Shown: positions 59,130 to 64,000 of the stretch, in pieces
Layout of the letters: each line of letters starts with the position of its first letter
Numbering within the stretch: the stretch's first letter is position 1
NCBI GenBank assembly: GCA_023375785.1
Contig: SZWC01000522.1
Coordinates: 242,812 to 306,811 of the forward strand
Direction: 5' to 3'
DNA from: Penium margaritaceum
Taxonomy: Eukaryota; Streptophyta; Zygnematophyceae; Desmidiales; Peniaceae
DNA length: 64,000 nt
The notes under the pieces: model-generated
Database searches by the model: none
Seen by the model: only the letters and a program-made list of their open reading frames with translations
Told to the model about the DNA's origin: nothing
Position numbers and translations under genes: made by a program

Positions 59130-60511
59130 TTGTCATGTTACCGCACTAGGGACAAAAACCGGTACATACTGTGGATAGCGTTTAGGTGTGGTGAAATGAG
59201 ACATGTACGGCAATGCGCATAATTGCTTGTAGGGCATGTGTTCAAGGAATGATGCATCCCTAATCTCCAGGAATTGGTGACTTGTGGGATACCAAAATTG
59301 CAATGCCTTTGAGGCATGCGAGACCCCGACAAACACGCACCAATGACCTTGTGGACTGAGCTTGTGGTCGAGATGTGGCTATGCAAATCACACACACACC
59401 ATTGTACCCCATACCATTGCGGGACGGAGGTCTTCCTTTTCCTTAAAGCAGCGTTCACAGGGGGTGACGGCCTTGGACAGTGGTCCCCGCGTGACACGGT
59501 CCCACACCCAGGTGACGTACTTTACTGCTTCTTTCCAGAAGCCGAATGAAAGACAAGACTCATTCGGTAGCATGCGCAAAGCATCACCCAGAGTGTGCTG
59601 CCAACGCTCTGCCACCCCATTTTGTTGCAATGTGTAGAGAGTAGTGGTTTGATGTTCAAAACCTTTTACTTTGACTGCTGCAGCCAAAGGGCACATGAAC
59701 ACCCTACCTTGACCTGTATGCAGTTTTAACAGTTTACATTTTTTCAAGTGTTCCACGAGTGGAATCCACTCGACGATAGCCTGTTGAGCATGTGATTTGG
59801 ACTTGGAAAAGCAAGAAATCCCAACAAAAATGACTGTAATTTTATGTTAGTGTCAGTGCGTACTATGACCCGTACTGGACGGAGGGGACATGCATGGGCC
59901 CCGTCAGATCAGCATGAACCAGGTCAAGTGGGGACTTGCTGTCAGTGATTGACTGGGGAAAGACTTCCCTGTTATCTTCCATGATAGCAGTCTTTTGGAT
60001 GGAGGTCCCGTGCAGTAGTGTGTTTGAGCATGTATTCAATCATGTCAGTGTGTATGTGTGCCAGAGGGCAATGCAGTAGTTTAGTGTGCTTTAAATCAAT
60101 GACTTTCACAACATGTGCTTGTTCTCGATGGGAGTGCATTTGGACAAGAGGAAATAATGTTAGACAATACAGCATGTCTGCGTGTAGTGGCTCATCAACC
60201 AACGGAGCACCCGTCATATTAAAAAGAGTGCATCCTTTCCCTTGCGTGATAGTGGACACCCTAGCCTGACGATTGAGTTGACCACCAGACAGCAAATTCA
60301 CTTTCAACTTGGTTACGTACAGGAAACGTGTCAGCCATATCACCCCACCCGGTGCCTGAAGTGCCACAGTCCCTACACCCTCCACCGCAAGAACTTCACC
60401 AGATCTAGTCTTCACCCCATCAACATTAGGCATAGCATACAACGAGGCAAAAAGCTGGCGACACGGCGACATGTGATGTGAAGCAACAGTCTCATACAAC
60501 CATTCACGCAT
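59130..60511 (-). pseudogene. F protease end, GAG-pre-integrase and integrase
   Basis: HHMSPCRQLF after the protease site, then FLYVTKLKVNLLSGGQLNRQ, a KLLHCPLAHIHTDMIEYMLK zinc-binding region, TTLYTLQQNGVAERWQHTLG of the core, and the copia tail GVSHASKALQFWYPTSHQFL. Fossil. Confidence 0.8.
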
Positions 60512-60619
60512 GAGAAGAGTGTGTGAGGTGTTGATATGAGTGTGTCCAAGTCACTGACCTAGCAGCTGCGGTGTAGCTATTAGCTCTGGTGGTTGGAGCT
60601 CCATGGGGGCTGTCCAACT

Positions 60620-61540
60620 AATGGGTGGTATTGTCGTTTGCTGTTAAGCTTCAGCCATCGCAGCGTAGAAGTACTGCGTCCAAGCCGAGGCTGGAACTGG
60701 GACTATTGAGCTTGGCGGCATGTATTAGGGCCCTTGGTACATGGGCGGAGGCCCTTGATCCACAAGCGGCGCCGGTGGCAGCTGCAGCAGAGGTGGACCG
60801 AAGGTGGCTGCACCAAATGGGGAAGGTGCACTCGCTCCACCTTTCCCTTGCGCCGACCAGGCCGGTGGATGCAGTTGCTGTCCAAGCTGGGATGGCAGCG
60901 GCGATAAGGACTGTGGTTGCTGTGGGGAGGAATTCATGATGCGAAGAAGCTCGGGACAAGCACGCCAAAAGTGATCCGGCTGCCTGCAATAGTTGCATGC
61001 GTGCCTCCCGGCACCCCTGCCATGACCACACACCTCCTTCCTAACTGTGAGCCTCGGTCCCCTCCGCCGCCACCTTTGCCGCTTCCTCAGACTCTACCGC
61101 CTGCGTATCCGGATCCAGACTATGTAGCTGATGCAGCTTGATAAATTAAGTCACTTGTTGTGGGTGTGTCTACCTACTGTGCCTCTCCACGAAGGATGTC
61201 CTCATAGTGCCTGAGCTCTTCAAACACCTCCTCTAAGTCTATGTTCTCTATGTCGGTGACGCGCAAGAGCTGCAACAAGTTGCAGCAAAAGTCTCTTTAC
61301 GGCTCTCCAAGGTGAAGCAGGACAGGGTCCAGCCACTCCAGTACAGAGCAAGGTGCGTCGAGTCCTATGATTCGACGGCGGATGTCCATTGCCGTGTCCC
61401 AGTAATCGGCTCCTGACGTCCCTGGCTTTGGATACAACTGACGTAGTTGATCACAAAGTGTGATAACCAGCACCATACCTCGTTCTTCGTGACAGGTGGC
61501 GAGTTGCTGCCATGCCTCGTGTGGACGCGGGGCACCACTG
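60620..61540 (-). pseudogene. F gag
   Basis: In element sense: AWQQLATCHEERGMVLVITL, YPKPGTSGADYWDTAMDIRR, EEVFEELRHYEDILRGEAQ, then Pro-rich text and a CCHC knuckle CNYCRQPDHFWRACPELLR (near 61000-60940). Fossil. Confidence 0.75.
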
Positions 61541-62356
61541 CATGGGTTGGTTTTTCTTTTTCTTTCCCGCCAAAGCGGTGATGCGGATTACGTATGCCTG
61601 CTCGTTGGGGAGGACTCGGACAAGGGCATTGAAGGCGCGGAGGAGGACATGCTTGTTAGCGTCATCGGATGATGGTGAAACGGATGATGGTGAAAGCTAC
61701 AATTATGCAAGTCCATGTTCTGCTGCTCAAGAAAGGAAATCTCGTGAGCCTAGAGGCGGTGGTTTCAGATCCTTCTATGACATGACCTTTGTCACGTCTT
61801 TCCACGTTATGGTGTCGGAAGTGACGGCGGGTTGGTTTGCCGGTTGGCTCCCGGCAGGTTGGCTAGCGCCGGGGGCAGGATTGCCTCTCGGCACCGATCC
61901 GGCAGCACTCATGTTGAGTGCCAAACGGTCATATGTTGAGAGTAGGCTGGCGGTGACAGATCCCTTCAGTTATCCCACTCCGTCTTGGACGAGGGCTAAC
62001 GAGAGGTTAGCGGCTGTCGGATCTGTCCACTGCAGCGTCTTCCCTTGGCCTGCAGGTTCGGTGACATCGCTGTTACTCCTTCAATGCTCCAATTTGTCCC
62101 GGTGCTCTCTCCGTCCGTGGACGGATCTCGTGACAAGAGGCCCCGGTGTACCTCGTCCCCTTAAGGCCTCCCCGTGCGGCTCTTCTGCTACACACAGACC
62201 TTGTAGAGGTCTGGCCGCCTAGCACATGGGACTCGGACTGCTGCAGCCTGCTTCAGAGGTGGCGGGAGCCGCCACTGACTTCCAACGCCGAATGGGAGGC
62301 CGCCGCTCAAGTTGGCTCCTATCGCTTGTCAGCATTTTCCATGCCCGGCAATCTAA
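61541..62356 (-). other. F 5' leader
   Basis: About 0.8 kb lies between the primer site and gag. A 236-codon open frame runs on the opposite strand, but its text has no recognisable domain and it lies antisense to the element. Read as leader. Confidence 0.4.
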
Positions 62357-62368
62357 GCTCTGATATCA
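62357..62368 (-). promoter_or_regulatory. F primer-binding site, initiator tRNA-Met 3'-end type
   Basis: In element sense TGATATCAGAGC directly after the 5' LTR, matching the complement of the initiator tRNA-Met 3' end at 11 of 12 bases. Confidence 0.65.
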
Positions 62369-62945
62369 TCAGGTTGGAAAGGTAAATCCAATGGAAATTA
62401 TCTCATTCAAAATGGTGGAGTGACATGGATGCTAGCCCTGGGTTAGTGTGGCGACCATGGAGTGGCCATGGCTTCACACTTCGACGAGGAGATGGACTGT
62501 GGGTGAGTCTCACTATTCGAGCTCACCTGTCGGGCCGGCGAGCGGAGCTTGCCGGCACTCATCCAACTTTGAGGATAAAAAGCCACTCGAGGCCCAAACA
62601 TGCACACAAGTCTAATATGGGTTTGAACCTAAACTACATCGGTCAAAACTAACCCAGGTTCACATGTTAGACTAAACTATGCCACCAAGATCCAACAGTG
62701 TAAGAATGATAGAGGATCAAACTAGGTCATGGTAAACTAGACAATTTGCTCAGCACCTAGTTGCAAGGTGGGGCTAGGGCGATGCCGCCAAGAGAGAAGC
62801 AAGCACATGTGAAGCTGGCGGGAGTGTTGCCAGGCCACTGGTGGCGCGTGTGCTCACTATGCATCGCATATATTCTCTTTGTCAGCATTCCCAACACACT
62901 CATGGCCACACAGAAGGGAAACATATATACAGGATAGACTTAACA
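62369..62945 (-). repeat. F 5' LTR
   Basis: Direct copy of 56746-57304. It ends CTTAACA on the plus strand, followed by cttgg and the continuing G2 integrase. Confidence 0.8.
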
Positions 62946-63370
62946 CTTGGCAACAACAAAAGGCATATACCGATGAAATTCACTGTGAGGTATCATTTGA
63001 TATGGACAACAAGGTAGTGCTTAGCACTCTGAACCTTTGGCTGAAGTCGCCAGGGGTGTGAAAACTTCTATCGGAGTGGATTGAGCTATTTCCCATTGTT
63101 GTATGCATTGGGCCAATGTCAAACAGATTGCTGTTTCCGACAAGTATGAAGATACATGACACTTTTCATGTGGTCCTAGTGGCTCCATACATAGAAAAAG
63201 GAATTGTTCAGCCACCACCCGTAGTCCTTGTTACCGATGACCAAGACGAGGTCCTTCACCTACTCCAACACCGAGAGCGTACACTTTGGTCGTAGGTTGT
63301 TAAGGAATACCACGCTCGTTGGGCCTGTTGTGGACCTAAACATAAATCCTGGGAGCCTTAATCTTACTTG
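62946..63370 (+). pseudogene. G2 integrase C-terminal end and chromodomain-type tail
   Basis: QQQKAYTDEIHCEVSFDMDN and VVLSTLNLWLKSPG match the integrase C-terminal barrel. MKIHDTFHVVLVAPYIEKG and VLHLLQHRERTLWS lead into a chromodomain-like region with the KSWEP box near 63345-63360. Fossil. Confidence 0.65.
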
Positions 63371-63734
63371 TCATATGGGGTGGTCAACAAGTACTAGAGT
63401 GAGCGCGATGCTCACACAGATTGATGTGTCACAAGGAAAACCACTTGAATGCATATATAGTGAACAATATTCCCACTGGGTAGTATTCATGGAAAGCGAC
63501 CATACAAGGTTGGGGAAGTCCAACATGATTGTTGCGAAGTTGCTCCAACCTAAAGGGGTAAGGCCACGAGCCATGCTGACCGACAAGCTACAGCTTAGGT
63601 CAGAGTGCCATACATGTGTTCATGTTTGGCTGGTCATTCAAAGTATTAATTTTCTTTCACTGTGTTGACGTCCATTATCTGGTACTCCCTTCTCTTGGCA
63701 TGAACCATGATGGCTCATAATAAGGGGGGAGGAA
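63371..63734 (+). other. G2 3' untranslated region
   Basis: Between the chromodomain-type segment and the 3' LTR. An open frame of about 100 codons here shows no recognisable domain. The end (AATAAGGGGGGAGGAA, 63719-63734) is the polypurine tract. Confidence 0.4.
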
Positions 63735-64000
63735 TGTAACGGGAGGGTTGGTTAGGTCCTCCCTTCTCACAATAGCAAGAGGTGGCTAGTGGCCAGCTGC
63801 TCGCTAGCCGCCAGTGAGTGGCTGGCACAAAATCACTGGAAGTGCCTCTCACTCGATGATTTCACGCTGTTGCGTCAGAAAAGAAAAACTGTGTTCGCTT
63901 TGTATAAAGTTCAAGTTTCAAACCTCGAGAAAACTGTGCAAACACACGAGTTTGCATACATAACCAATCATCTCACCCCTGAAACTGTGGATCGACAAGT
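63735..64000 (+). repeat. G2 3' LTR, first 266 bases
   Basis: Starts TGTAACGGGAGGG after the polypurine tract. It aligns loosely with 52170 onward, with a much shorter GC-rich repeat. It continues beyond the window. Confidence 0.6.

Larger units (their letters stand above)
56746..62945 (-). mobile_element. F: Ty1/copia LTR retrotransposon nested in G2, broken
   Basis: A 6.2-kb minus-strand copia element with LTRs at 56746-57304 and 62369-62945, about 88-90% alike by eye. Flanks ctcgg (56741-56745) and cttgg (62946-62950) are a near-perfect target duplication. The primer site at 62357-62368 is of the initiator tRNA-Met 3'-end type. In element sense: leader (about 62356-61540), gag (about 61540-60620), protease (about 60510-60430), integrase (about 60430-59130), reverse transcriptase (about 58900-57990), RNase H (about 57900-57600). 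Broken at several points; the lineage is near A. Confidence 0.85.
52170..64000 (+). mobile_element. G2: Ty3/gypsy LTR retrotransposon (chromovirus-like), old, broken, split by F, cut by the window end
   Basis: A plus-strand gypsy element. The 5' LTR starts at about 52170 and the 3' LTR at 63735, the latter running off the window. Inside are a gag remnant (about 53770-54260), reverse transcriptase (about 54590-55320), RNase H (about 55560-55850), integrase (about 56090-56745, resuming at 62946-63060) and a chromodomain-type tail (about 63150-63370). Copia element F was inserted into the integrase C-terminal part. It is heavily broken and the LTRs are strongly diverged, so it is old. Confidence 0.78.

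Noticed and set aside
61512-62222. 236-codon plus-strand open frame
   Set aside because: It lies antisense to the leader and gag start of element F, and its text has no domain or repeat-family support.
1-64000. CRISPR arrays, bacterial operons, riboswitches, rRNA genes
   Set aside because: No regular short repeats with spacers, no ribosome-binding sites or operon packing, and no rRNA-like sequence; the spliced GAUT gene and LTR elements show eukaryotic nuclear DNA.

Overview
The window looks like nuclear DNA of a streptophyte: a repeat-rich charophyte alga such as Chara, or another non-seed plant. The evidence is one spliced host gene of the plant galacturonosyltransferase (GAUT, GT8) family and dense, nested plant-type LTR retrotransposons. 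The species call is inference; no search could be run.

Host part (1-4946). A GAUT gene runs on the minus strand from an ATG at 3082 through five exons and leaves the window at base 1, before the core of its catalytic domain. All four introns have GT/AG ends and every junction keeps the reading frame. About 1.9 kb of upstream DNA follows, up to the first transposon. I found no other convincing host gene, no RNA gene and no CRISPR array.

Transposon part (4947-64000). Eight LTR retrotransposons, all fossils, occupy most of the rest, in four nests or clusters: (1) Ty3/gypsy G1 (4947-19038, minus) with copia A1 (8032-16214, minus) inside it; (2) copia C (about 20444-33393, minus) with copia B (21919-28197, minus) inside it; (3) copia A2 (34970-43204, plus), followed by an old copia remnant E (about 44000-51900, minus) with copia D (44687-51106, plus) inside it; (4) Ty3/gypsy G2 (52170 to beyond 64000, plus) with copia F (56746-62945, minus) inside it. 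Clean 5-bp target-site duplications mark A1 (catgg), A2 (gaaac) and D (ctaag); near-matches mark B and F. By eye, LTR pairs of the inner elements are more alike than those of the outer ones, so relative ages agree with the nesting.

Points worth attention. Family A (A1, A2) carries an extra coding region between its 5' LTR and gag that ends in a hydrophobic helix and is recognisable in both copies. Elements B and D have primer-binding sites complementary to the anticodon arm of initiator tRNA-Met (half-tRNA priming, as in Drosophila copia), while A1, A2 and F match that tRNA's 3' end and G1 nearly does. B and D also landed within a few codons of each other in the same conserved reverse-transcriptase motif of their hosts. 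Element D contains three places where about 200-230 bases repeat on either side of N characters, which look like unmerged contig ends.
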